Below, in pieces: positions 1 to 10,161 of a stretch of DNA of 64,000 nt. Both the position numbers and the translations under genes were made by a program. The stretch covers positions 1,054,001 to 1,118,000 of the forward strand of contig JAYWVB010000002.1 of NCBI GenBank assembly GCA_039881045.1, given 5' to 3'. The first letter of the stretch is position 1. The number at the start of each line of letters is the position of its first letter. Source of the DNA: Chaetomium olivaceum. Lineage: Eukaryota > Ascomycota > Sordariomycetes > Sordariales > Chaetomiaceae. The notes under the pieces were generated by a model that did not search any database, had not been told where the DNA came from, and saw only the letters and a program-made list of their open reading frames with translations.

Positions 1-181
1 GCCTTTGAACGGCTTCGGGCAGCGTCGACCGAAAATAGGCAACTCCGGGGCACTCGATTTCGTACATTCGACTTGGTAGTTCCCTCGGCGCGAACCGCGT
101 GGTGGCGGAAATATTAGGTGTTGGCCAGGTTGGCGTAGGAGCCACAAAACCTGGGAGCCAACACCAGGCTCGGCCGGCACC

Positions 182-1164
182 TCACCGAGCCGGCAGGATC
201 TTCCTGACGTACTCTCGTGCAAGCCTAAAGATGGATCGTACGTTGTCTTCGAACCGTCTGTCCTTCCTCTTCCGCATCCATAGGAGTAGTAGAAGCAAGA
301 GGGCGAGGTCGATGGATATGTTTCGTGACGGCCCAGAAAATCCCACCCCACCCACGCAAAGACGCCCTTTTCCCTGCGAGCTCTCCATTCGCGGCCCGTG
401 GCGATCTGCTCTCGCACGCCGCGATCTCTGCTGACAGCCTGACGATGGCCCGCTCCATCCGCTTGGACCGCTTGTCGTGCCGCCGAGCATACTCGCCCGC
501 GTCGTCCTCCGCTTGGTCGGCAACTCGCCATCCCCGTTCCGACTCGTCCCCTCCTCGCTCATAGGACTGAGCACCTTCATTGGCCCCTGCTCGCTCCCAC
601 TCACCGGCGACTGGAACCGGCGAACCACGGGACTCGGAATAATCCCCCGCCACTCTGTTCCGACGAAGACCCCGCCGCGCTGGGGCTGTTGCTTTTGACT
701 TGGTTCCACACAAACTCCAGCTCGGCCACCAGTTCCAGGCCGTTGGGTGTGCTGGCGTATTTGTGCATGGTCTCGATCTCTGCGCTTCGACGTAGCGGCG
801 CTTCGCCTCGGTGCGAGGAATGCCCTTTTGTGAATTCCACGCGTTCCCATTTGTCTTGTTCGCGCGGACCACCTCTTCGCTGCTGCTTCTCTGTGCCGGT
901 CGCCGAGGGCCGCTCCATGACGCCATCGACGTCGCCTTCCATGGCCTGTTTGTAAAGGCCATAGAGACGCATGCGGTCGGTTGGCGGCGGCCGGGCGGCC
1001 CCGGTCTTGGGGATCTTTTTGACCGGTATTGAGGGCATGGGACGAAGACTCGGTCTATGATACGCGGACGAATGGGATGTAGTGTCAGCCCGATGTGCAG
1101 GAAGCCTTGCTACATATGGAGTAAGTACTTGAGGACGCTTGTACTCACCAATTGAATCCGACAT
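182..1164 (-). CDS. acyl-CoA-binding domain protein, frame-broken
   Basis: The reading frames together give a fungal membrane-anchored acyl-CoA-binding protein. Such proteins bind long-chain acyl-CoA esters, and tail-anchored forms sit on peroxisomes or other membranes. The ACBP core is seen as LYGLYKQAMEGDV, then AWNSQKGIPRTEAKRRYVEA, then ETMHKYASTPNGLELVAEL. A basic coiled-coil stretch follows and a C-terminal hydrophobic segment (IDLALLLLLLLWM) with a basic tail ends at the TGA at 182. The first exon is MSDSI with donor GTGAGT near 1148, and an acceptor CATAG lies near 1060. The core lies in three different frames. Single extra bases are suspected at 1039-1041, near 1024 and at 846-848, with more shifts near 795 and 330. 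Either the sequence is poor here or this is a pseudogene. The family call is safe; the exact model is not. Confidence 0.7.
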
Positions 1165-2895
1165 TGTGCCTTAGACTCGGTTCCCCAACCGATAGGGGCT
1201 GCAGGCTCAAAAAATGAGTGGTTCGTAGATGGCAGCTATGTCCTGTCGTGGTTGTGTTCCGGCAGTTTCGGTACAGCAGCGTACTCGCGCTCGTGCATGT
1301 AGAGGGGCAATTGGATTCACTCCTGAGGGAGGAAGCTCGTTGTTGGATGGTATGTGATGGCCGTGAGTAGGGCGTTCGAGAGCGAGACAAACATGCCGAG
1401 ATGTTCCAAAACTTCTAGAACTAGAAAACTGGACACCGCCGGACAACAACACAACAACCTCCACTCTTATGGGTTCATCTCGGCCGAGGAACGGTTCGTC
1501 GCGTTTTCGTCTGCAGGTGATGTAACGATCACACCCCACAGCATGAAGGTATCCGTTCCGCTGCCAAAACGGCCTTTGCCTCGGCAGCGCGACTCGATTG
1601 GGTCCACTTCCCCAATCTTCCGCTGGAACGCGAACCCGAGTCTGGGGCGAGGCCCGCTTTTAATTCCGGCGACACAGCGGAAGCGCGGCTTCGACACGTG
1701 AAAATGCGACGATGTTGACCCCCTTTTCCAACATCACAGGAACAGAGACGATTTGGACAGCAAGAGGTTGAAATATCCTTTCGAATGCCTCGAAAGATGA
1801 AACTGCGGAGCGGAATTGGTAGTGCAATATACGCAAGCTCAGGGTAGAATTGGATGTGATGGTCGAAAATGCTGGCGACTGTTTGCATCTTGTCAAGGAG
1901 TTCCGAGGCCCAGTTCATCCACTAAGCCAAGTATAGCGCATAATTGTAGGAAATTACCTAGGATCTGGGTGTGGCTTGGGATTGACATTACGGAAGTTCT
2001 AACTGTCACCACCACGAGCGTCGGGCATTGATGTACAACTTCTAGCTTGCCCAATATCTCCTGGCGTCTCTCACCGAGAGGTCGCTAGTTCGAGTCGTCC
2101 TGGGATAAGATGAACAAAGTAGGAGAGGCAGCCTCTTAACAAATTATATCAGATCTACAACAACAACCCGAAGTAAGCCCTAAGGGTTTCGTAACCGGCA
2201 ACCTCCGGATAGGGAGCTAGCCGATGAGCTTTTGCTGCCTGTCCTTTCCATCGGGCAGTTATCCATCCAACTTTTGAGTATCAACACCATCCAACCCAAA
2301 GCCGGTCTAGCTAAGAGAACTCACGGGTTACCAATGAAAGCCCTAGCTCTTCGGTTTGTAGCTATAATAATTATATCTCACACAAGTATATGTCTCCAAG
2401 ATGTGTTTTCGTTGGCGCTGATATTTACACGGCTTAAAAACTAAAATAATAAGCAAGCATTCTCGGACGGTAGCCACTAAACCTACGGAGTTTATCACAT
2501 AACTTGTTCTCCTATACGTATATAGCCTGATGAAAAGCAGGAAGGAGAAAGGAGAAAGGGAAGAAAAGAATAATGGGAAAGGAGAAAGGGGAAAACGACA
2601 GGGAAAGAACAAAGAAATAAAAAAGAATAAGAAAACCAGAAAAGAGAGCGAGTAAAAGAAAAAGAAATGAAGAAGAATGAGAAAAGAAAGAAACCAAATA
2701 TATTGATCCCTTAAAACCACAAGCACCGCCAACGCTAGTGACGTGCCGCATTTGTTGTAATATCAATGTAACATGAGGGAGGAGATGGCTCACGCCCTAG
2801 CTCAATATCATGATTTATTATGTTGTTAGGTGATTAAGATCATCTCAGATTGATGCCGGAATCTGATTCCGTTACAAACCATCCTTCCTAGGTCA
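1165..2895. other. intergenic, repeat-like and purine-rich
   Basis: No convincing gene is seen. The part from about 2040 to 2420 looks like a decayed repeat (see findings). From about 2530 to 2700 the plus strand is almost only A and G, with a few T and C. The open frames here are low-complexity or lack family likeness. Confidence 0.4.
2530..2700. repeat. polypurine tract
   Basis: About 170 bases of GGAGAAAGG-like and AAGAAAAAG-like purine runs on the plus strand, with only scattered pyrimidines. It sits downstream of the RNase III gene and has no coding character of its own. Confidence 0.7.
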
Positions 2896-3889
2896 CTAGT
2901 TCTGCGGTACCTTCTCACCCTGAGCTGCCCTAGCAGCCGCGAGTGCCTTCTTCTTCTCACCGAACTTCTTCATCAACTTCTTGTTTTCCATCGCCTTAAC
3001 CGCAGCCTTCTGGCCCGCCTCCTTTTTCCCAAGCGCACCGCCATACCCCAGCTGCAAGGCCGTCTCCCCCCACCCTGTCAGAAAACACCCCACAAAGAAT
3101 AACTCCTGGTTCGTATCCCTGTCCTTCTTGCCCCCAGACGGTAAGTCTTTATACTCGATCCTCACACCAGGCCCCCCGATCAACTGCTCCAGTTGCGTCT
3201 TCGGATTGAGCTCCCTATCCTTCACGCGCGATCCGCTCTCCTCCTCGCGGATCTGCCTCTCCAGCACAGGACCCCACAGCAGCTTCAACCACTCTGCCGC
3301 GCGGCGCATCCCATTCTCCGGATCCGACCGCACAATCGCACCGACATACGCCTCGAAGATATCGCCCAGCGCCTTGGCGCGCTGCTTCTCACTCGCCTTA
3401 GTGCCGTTCGGTCGTCCCCCAAGCCCAAACTCAGCGGGGAAGTTGGCGCGCTTGTCCAGGCCGTAGTGGACCGAGAACTGGCCCAGGGTGCTGTTGCGCA
3501 CGAGCATCTCGCGGTAGGTAGTGCGACGAGCGGCCCGGGTCCAGCGTCGGGAAGGTCTGCGCGATGAGCTCCGACGCGATCAGCTCCAGGTACACGTCGC
3601 CGATCCACTCGAGCTGCTCGTAGCTCGGGTCCGACAGGTTCTTGCGCATCCCCGAGTGCGTCAGCGCGGCCGTCTCGAGGGCGCCGTCGAGGACTGGTGG
3701 TAAAGGGGGATGGGCTTTGGCGATGGTGGAGGAGGTCCATTTTGTGAAGATGGTCCAGGGAGGTATTTGGGGCGATGGGGTGGCGGTGGTGGAGGGTTTG
3801 ATGCGTTTTGAGGCGGGTTCGGGGGTGGTGGTTGATATTATTGAGGGCGCCGACGGGGTCGCCGACTCGCTGTGGCTGCGTTTTGACAT
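2896..3889 (-). CDS. ribonuclease III (Rnt1-like), frame-broken
   Basis: Double-strand-specific endoribonuclease of the fungal Rnt1/Pac1 type, acting in the nucleus on pre-rRNA and small-RNA precursors. A Ser/Thr/Pro-rich N-terminus precedes the catalytic domain, which carries the signature YEQLEWIGDVYLELIASELI and the second acidic motif GDIFEAYVGA. The C-terminal half has a double-stranded RNA-binding domain (NPKTQLEQLIGG through GKKEAGQKAAVKAM). I chose the ATG at 3889 (MSKRSHSE) over the one at 3970 because the upstream residues look like leader. The frame breaks at 3514-3521, where a 4-base unit is present twice in tandem. With one copy removed, SSHY joins REMLVRNS and the gene is exactly 330 codons. 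It is divergent from mS33. Confidence 0.85.
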
Positions 3890-4405
3890 TTTGAGAGATG
3901 GAGTGAGTGGTTGGTGGTGGTTAAGAAACTTGAATGAGAATGAAATCAAGATCGAGCGCAGATAATCCACCTTCTTGGCAGAATGTTCTGCAGCATGGGA
4001 AAGGTATTCGTAGGTACTCTACGTTCGACATCAGCCACGTGAAATGCGGACTGCAGTAAACGAATGCAACTTACTAGGTGTTAGAGTATTATAAATAAGG
4101 TTCAGCCAACAGATTTGAATCAGCTTTTGCAGATTATGCCATATTGGTTTGTTACGAAGTAGCTGTGAGCCTCTTCGTTGATTCAAGAATACCTCATGAG
4201 GCGACTTGACTTCGGATTTTGACCTTGTTGCCAAGTCTCCACCTGCACACAACGGCAACGGCAAGGGTCCGCTGTGGCCCCACCATAGAATGACGATGAT
4301 TGGAGGTTAGGAAATCTGCCTGAGATCTTCTCAACGTCAAGTGTAGCCCCCGCGTCACTTTTAGAGTTCTGTCGAACCAATTCGCCCATTCCATGTAGCG
4401 GCAAG
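3890..4405. promoter_or_regulatory. divergent intergenic region, RNase III and mS33
   Basis: About 500 bases lie between the starts of two divergently transcribed genes and must hold both promoters. I see no clear TATA box or repeat in it. Confidence 0.4.
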
Positions 4406-4883
4406 ATGTCGGTTCCTCGCGCGCGGCTGCTCGCCTTGATGAAGGTATGCGCCAAATTCCCAGCCCACCAAAGAGACAGGATACTGACTGGACCAGGCTC
4501 AATGCCAGCTCTTCTCGACCACATACAACCCCGAGGGCATTCGTACCGGCAATAAGATCCTGCGCCAGCGACTCAGGGGGCCCGCGCTTGCCTCCTACTA
4601 CCCCCGCAAGGTCATGGCATTCCGCGATTTTCAGGACGAGTTTAGGCCGCTCGAGCTCGAGGTTGAGAACGATGACGAGCTCGACCGCCTCGAACATGTA
4701 GCAGCGTGCGTCATCCCGTCCCACTGCTCGCTGTTGTGCTAGTCTAACAGAGTCACAGTCTCAAAGCCCGCGGGAAGGGAACACCGAAGAAGGGGAAGGA
4801 TCGGGGTATGTCCCAGCTCCCCAACTTCACTCCCACACCTTGAGTTTCGCTAACAGTGACTAGACAGCAAGAAGAAAAAATAA
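4406..4883 (+). CDS. mitochondrial small ribosomal subunit protein mS33 (Rsm27)
   Basis: Small basic protein of the mitochondrial ribosome small subunit. Four exons fit: 4406-4444, 4497-4705, 4759-4805 and 4864-4883, all with GT-AG borders, giving 104 residues, the usual size for fungal mS33. The family pattern is clear: MSVPRARLLALMK, then AQCQLFSTTYNPEGIRTGNK, LRQRLRGPALASYYPRK and a Lys-rich tail (KARGKGTPKKGKD then SKKKK). No separate mitochondrial presequence is evident, which is usual for this protein. The gene is too fragmented by introns to show as a long open frame. Alternatives are unlikely. Confidence 0.9.
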
Positions 4884-6569
4884 GCAATCGGGCGAATGGA
4901 CCACACCAACGATACGAGATGTACTACTATTGTATAGAGGAGGGCAACAATATACCCGAACTGACCTACACGAACCGTCCTCCTATTGAACCTGCGGACT
5001 TACGAGCACTTTGGGGCTGGTATAATTACCTGCGGCAACTCGATTCCAGAGCTCCTACCGGTCTTTGCATTATGGCAGACTTATTGGAGAAACTACCATT
5101 GCCTGGCTTCACAAGGAGCAGTTAGGGAGACGGCGAGGCAGAACGGGTGTTGATTGCTTCCTCTGGGACCTACTACTTGGCGAATACTGACGGGCAATGC
5201 AAGTCGGTATGGCCGGTCTTAGCACCACTCCCTCACCTCTCCCTGTTTTCACGGGTCGCAGCCGGGCTTTCTCTGGAAGCAATTGGGGGCTTTGTCCTTC
5301 CGCTAACATAATGACTTCGTTTATCCATACCAAGCACCGTTCTCGGTCGTGCTTGCATCAGCGTGCAGTGAAGAAGGTTCTTCAGGATAAAATCCATGAA
5401 GGCTCCTCATCACACAGAGCACAATGGACATGTGCTGACGAGGTTGTTTGCAAAGCATTGAGAACTGAAAGAGTGCTCGCGATCATGGACAAACTGGGTT
5501 GGTGTCACATTCTGGTTGAGAAAGACTCGGAATATTGTTACTGACACAAACATGTTCTTCAGGTTGACCGGCTGCATTGAGTCTATCACAGCAACAACAA
5601 GCAAAACACGAGGGTGTGTTGCTTAGTGACTCTCTAGGCATAATCATGGGTTCACATTGCAGAGTTTGCCCGGCAGTGCATGTGGCAGGGCTGGTCAGGG
5701 GAGCTCCTGCTCTACATGTATGGGTCCACTTCCCAGAGGTTGCAATCGTACCATGCTGGGTCGCCATCATGGTGAAAATCCTAGATGGGAAACAGCAACC
5801 TGATGGGCATCAGTGCTCGGCCCCACATCGGCCCCACTTCCGGCCGAGTCTGGCCTAATGCAGCTCCGAGTCGGACCTCACCCGGCCGGCACCTTCCTTC
5901 ATGGGTTCCGATCACGACCGGATTAGGCAGCTCTGGTCAGTTTTGTGCCGTGCAGAGTTTTGGAATTGGGCAAGTGTTGCCTTGTGACCTCTCAGCCACC
6001 CAAATTGCGAAACTGAGGATGGCAAGAACCTCACATCCTTTTTGACTTGGGCCAACTCTCCCATCTTACCTTGCGGACTACCTTAGGTATCTGTGTCGAC
6101 ATCCATCCGTTTTCCTCGACTTTCAATCTATTTATTTGACTGTCATTTTGTTCAACTGATCTTCAGTACGTCACGAAGTTGAGATCAACTGCCTGCCAGT
6201 TGAGGGTTCCCATCCGAGGTAAGCATATCAAGAGACCGGGAGTTTGGGTCGTTTCCCTAGCTTTCAGGTTTTGCTCCCCCCAGTCACGTTCCGGCGCCGT
6301 CACCAAGGCCTCGATAGCGCCTTCCTCCCATTACTACCCTTTCCATTTCAACTCTTTGATTGCGAATTCTTTCTGCAGAGTCCTACTCTCCCCACTTCTC
6401 TGCCATCTTCCCATCAACTTCTTTTACTTCAACTTCTTCCTCTAAACTCCAAATCTACTTCTTTTGAACATCTTGATCATTTTCCTCACCTTTGTCAAGT
6501 CAACTGCAGAAACAGCCACGAGTAATCGCGTTTGAACTAGGCGCAGAGAACATCCTGAATCGACGCATC
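4884..6569. other. intergenic region upstream of the PUF gene
   Basis: Short open frames in this stretch show no family likeness. The last 150-200 bases before 6570 are pyrimidine-rich, as expected for a fungal promoter and leader. GC-rich CGGCC-containing sequence lies around 5815-5900. Confidence 0.35.
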
Positions 6570-9382
6570 ATGTCTGCTGCTGCAGCTATCATCGGTGCGC
6601 CATCGGCAGGCCGGTCTAGTGACTGCTTCTCGGCTACCCCTCGAAGCCCCTCGCAGGATGAGCAGGATGAGAACTCGAACGCGTTTGAGGACCTCATGGG
6701 CACCGAATCCAAAGTAGGTTGAAGCTGTCCCCTAGTTCTGGTTGGGCCCCATTGTGAAGTCGGCTGCTCACAGTGTACACGCCTTCCTGTCTTTTGCCCT
6801 TTTTGTCATCTCATTCCAATCTGTGGTGCTTCTCCGCAATTATTTATCACAGCACTCGGTTCTCTTTGTTTCCCGACTGCGAATTTCCCTTCCACCGCAT
6901 CTACTCCATTGGGGCATTTCGAGAAACCCGCCTGACTCGGATGGTCCAGGAAGCCGCCGCAACCGGGCCCCTCAAGAAATCTGTAAGCACTCTGATGACC
7001 TCCAAGATGGCGAATCAGAATTACCCCAAGGTATGTAGCGCCACGGTTATTCAACGCAGCGATAAAACTGATCATGATAGAAGTTGAAGATCAAGCACGA
7101 GTCATTGTCGCCGACCGATTCGTATCCGATGGACAAACTCTACGCCCAACTTTCCGAGCAGCATTCGATTATGCAACAGCAGACTGAGGCCTCAAAGGCT
7201 GCTGATGAAGAGACCGCGTACACTCGTGGTTTTGACCACCAGTCGTCGTGCAGCTCGATGCCCCTCACTCCAGCCATTGAGGTTTTTTCCGCACCCACCG
7301 CGTCGGGAGGTCGATCTGCGAGCGCCACCCCGATCGAGGGTCAGGAGACCGCTGAGGAACTCTTGCGGCTCAAACTCGAGCTTGCCCAGGCCCAGAGCAA
7401 GATTTCGCGTCTGGACCAAGAGCTCGCACATAATCGCGTCAAACCGGAGAGTGGGTGTGCAACCCCAGCGCTCGTTCCTGAGCACGACTACGCCTCTGCG
7501 ATGGTGCCTTCCAGCTCGCCACCCGCCTCTCGGATCGGTGCTGGTGCCCTGGCGCTCAATGCATCAGGCAAGATGCCTCCGTTTTCTCGCGAGAACAGCT
7601 GGATGACCCAGGACGACACCCCCTCGGAAATGGGCGACCCCCTGCCCGCCACAGGTTTGAATCGCCCTCGGGGCATCTGGAATAACAACACCAAGCCCGC
7701 ATTTGGCGGCTCCTATCCCCAAGGTCAGATGGTGATTGATGGGCCTCAGCAGCAGATGCCATGGCCCAACAACCGTGCCCCCAGCTATGAGCCAACGTTT
7801 CCGCCACCTGGCTTGGACATATACCGGCCAGACCGGATGGCTCCTGAGCAGGATGCGATGAGGCCGGTGGGGCGCCGCGGCAACCGGTATGAGAATCGGT
7901 TTGGGTCGTCCAACAACTTTAGTGGCGGTTTCAACAATTACAACATGGGTCCTGCTCCCTACGAGATGCCGCAGGGTTATCCTGCCGGTCCACAAGCCAT
8001 GGTGAGCGGTGGTATGGGAATGAGCCCGTACTCCCCTTACCAGCAGCAACCGGTTGGGACCGCGCTTTCTCCTCATGCCACCGAGTTCACGTCTATCAAC
8101 TCGTCGTGGAAAGGCGAGGTAAGTGGAATGATCGAATAAGCCTTGTGCAAATCATCGCTAACTTGGTTTACCAGACTTTGACTGCAGACGGTCAGACCTA
8201 CGTGTCGCCTACCACCGAGCCCCTCAACTACCGTCGTCTGCTTGACCGCAATGTCTCTTGTGACTGGAAATACATTGTTGACAAGATCGTCTGCAACAAT
8301 GACCAGCAGGCTTCGATTTTTCTGCAGCAGAAGCTCAAGGTTGGGACTCCTGAGCAGAAGTACGACATTGTCGAGGCCATTGTTGCCCAGGCCTATCCTC
8401 TGATGGTCAACCGTTTTGGCAACTTCCTGGTGCAGCGCTGCTTCGAGCATGGCACTGCTGAGCAGGTCATCAAGATCGCCCAAGCCATTCGTGGAAACAC
8501 GCTCAATCTCTCGATGGATCCCTTCGGCTGCCATGTGGTGCAAAAGGCATTCGACTCGGTTCCGGAAGACTACAAGGCGATCATGGTCCACGAGCTGCTT
8601 AGACGGATTCCCGAGACGGTTATTCACCGCTACGCTTGTCATGTCTGGCAGAAATTGTTTGAGCTGCGTTGGACTGAGTCGCCGCCGCAGATCATGAAGT
8701 ATGTCAATGAGGCCCTACGTGGCATGTGGCACGAGGTTGCGTTGGGCGAGACAGGCAGTCTGGTTGTACAGAACATATTTGAGAACTGTTTGGAAGAGGA
8801 CAAGGTAAGGCAACTCCTGGTAACGAATTGTCTTCATGGTTGCTGACATGCCTGTAGCGTCCCTGCATTGAGGAGGTCCTGGCCAACATTAATATTGTGG
8901 CCCACGGACAGTTTGGCAACTGGTGCATTCAGCACGTTTGCGAACACGGTGCCCCGGCGGACCGCAGCCGGGCGATCGACCATGTTATCCGTTATGCTGC
9001 CGAGTACAGCATGGACCAATTTGCCTCCAAGGTCGTTGAGAAGTGTTTGAAGATTGGCGGCCCTGACTTCCTCGCCCGCTACCTGGACCGCGTCTGCGAG
9101 GGCCGCATCGACCGTCCCCGGATCCCGCTGATTGATATTGCCAGCGATCAGTACGGCAACTACCTCATTCAGTACATCCTAACCCATGCGGCTCCCCAGC
9201 ACCGCGAGATTGTCGCCGCTCATATCCGCAAGCACATGGTCTCTCTCCGCGGCTCCAAGTTTGGTTCCCGGGTGGGCATGCTCTGCACCAACCACGCAGT
9301 TGCCACTCGTCCAGGCCCTGCCGTCGGCCCCATGCCGGGGCGGATGGCTAGCAGCTCTCGCTACGGCAGCAGCTTCCGCTAA
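6570..9382 (+). CDS. PUF (Pumilio-homology) RNA-binding protein
   Basis: Post-transcriptional regulator that binds 3' UTR elements. Five exons are proposed: 6570-6713, 6950-7030, 7081-8118, 8175-8804 and 8858-9382; they sum to 806 codons. The first intron acceptor is the least sure. The N-terminal half is low complexity, with a short coiled-coil stretch (LRLKLELAQAQSKISRLDQE). The C-terminal half holds eight PUF repeats. Readable helices include NRFGNFLVQRC, DPFGCHVVQKA, HRYACHVWQKL, GETGSLVVQNI, GQFGNWCIQHV, DQFASKVVEKC and DQYGNYLIQYI. Repeats 6, 7 and 8 have N/Q, S/E and N/Q at the base-reading positions, which in known PUF proteins read U, G and U, so a UGU-containing target is expected. 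The tail is Gly/Arg/Ser-rich. No frame break is seen. Confidence 0.9.
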
Positions 9383-10161
9383 GCCGGCGCGCCTCTTGTT
9401 GACTCGTAATAGGAATTGGCTTCGCTCTTCTTACACGGTCCCACCGCTCCCGGGTTCAGTCCTCTTTTTTTGGCCCACCACAATGAATTTCGCAATCGTT
9501 TCTTAAACGGGAGTTCTCCTACACCATATGAGACTCTGTTTTACGAGCATCTTCGTCAGCACCTAATTTTCCCAAATCACCCGACATCCTACGCTCGAGA
9601 GGCTACTGCCCATTCGAGTGCCTTGGACACATCATGATTATGGATTTTGCAATCTCGAACGGTTGCAGAACCCGTTTCGGAGGAAGGCTGAATCTGTCGT
9701 GTCAAGATCTAAGGGGGACAGTCACCAACACCACCTCTTCGAAGCGGGGCCGCTCTAGCATCCGTTCCAAACCCTATATAGCTCTGAGGAATCATTTTTT
9801 TCTTTCTTTGCGGCAGACATTACCAGTGGGGGAAACATGAGGGCCGCAAGGGCGGTAATGGTATCGGGATGTCACCACAAGCTTTGCTTGTTGTTTTTTT
9901 GTGCTATCAGGAGGGGAGGAGGATCATCGTTCGCTGAAGATGCGTGGCCCGCTATGGATTACCTGGCCTTGTCCATGTAGTCGGATAGTTTCTCGCTCAT
10001 AGTCTCTCGTTTAACGACCGATGATTATTATTTCATTACGTGCATTGCGTAACGATGGCGCAGCATGTGAATGCTAGGAAAAGCTATCGGAGAAAAGTGA
10101 CTTGCATAATCATATCATAATGTATAACTATACTGAACGCCAGCTCATTGCTGTTATACAA
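9383..10161. other. 3' region between convergent genes
   Basis: Sequence between the stop of the PUF gene (plus) and the stop of the SelO gene (minus), likely holding both 3' UTRs. No other gene is seen. Confidence 0.5.

Noticed and set aside
2041..2105. tRNA gene
   Set aside because: B-box-like sequence is present, but T stem, acceptor stem and D arm do not pair.
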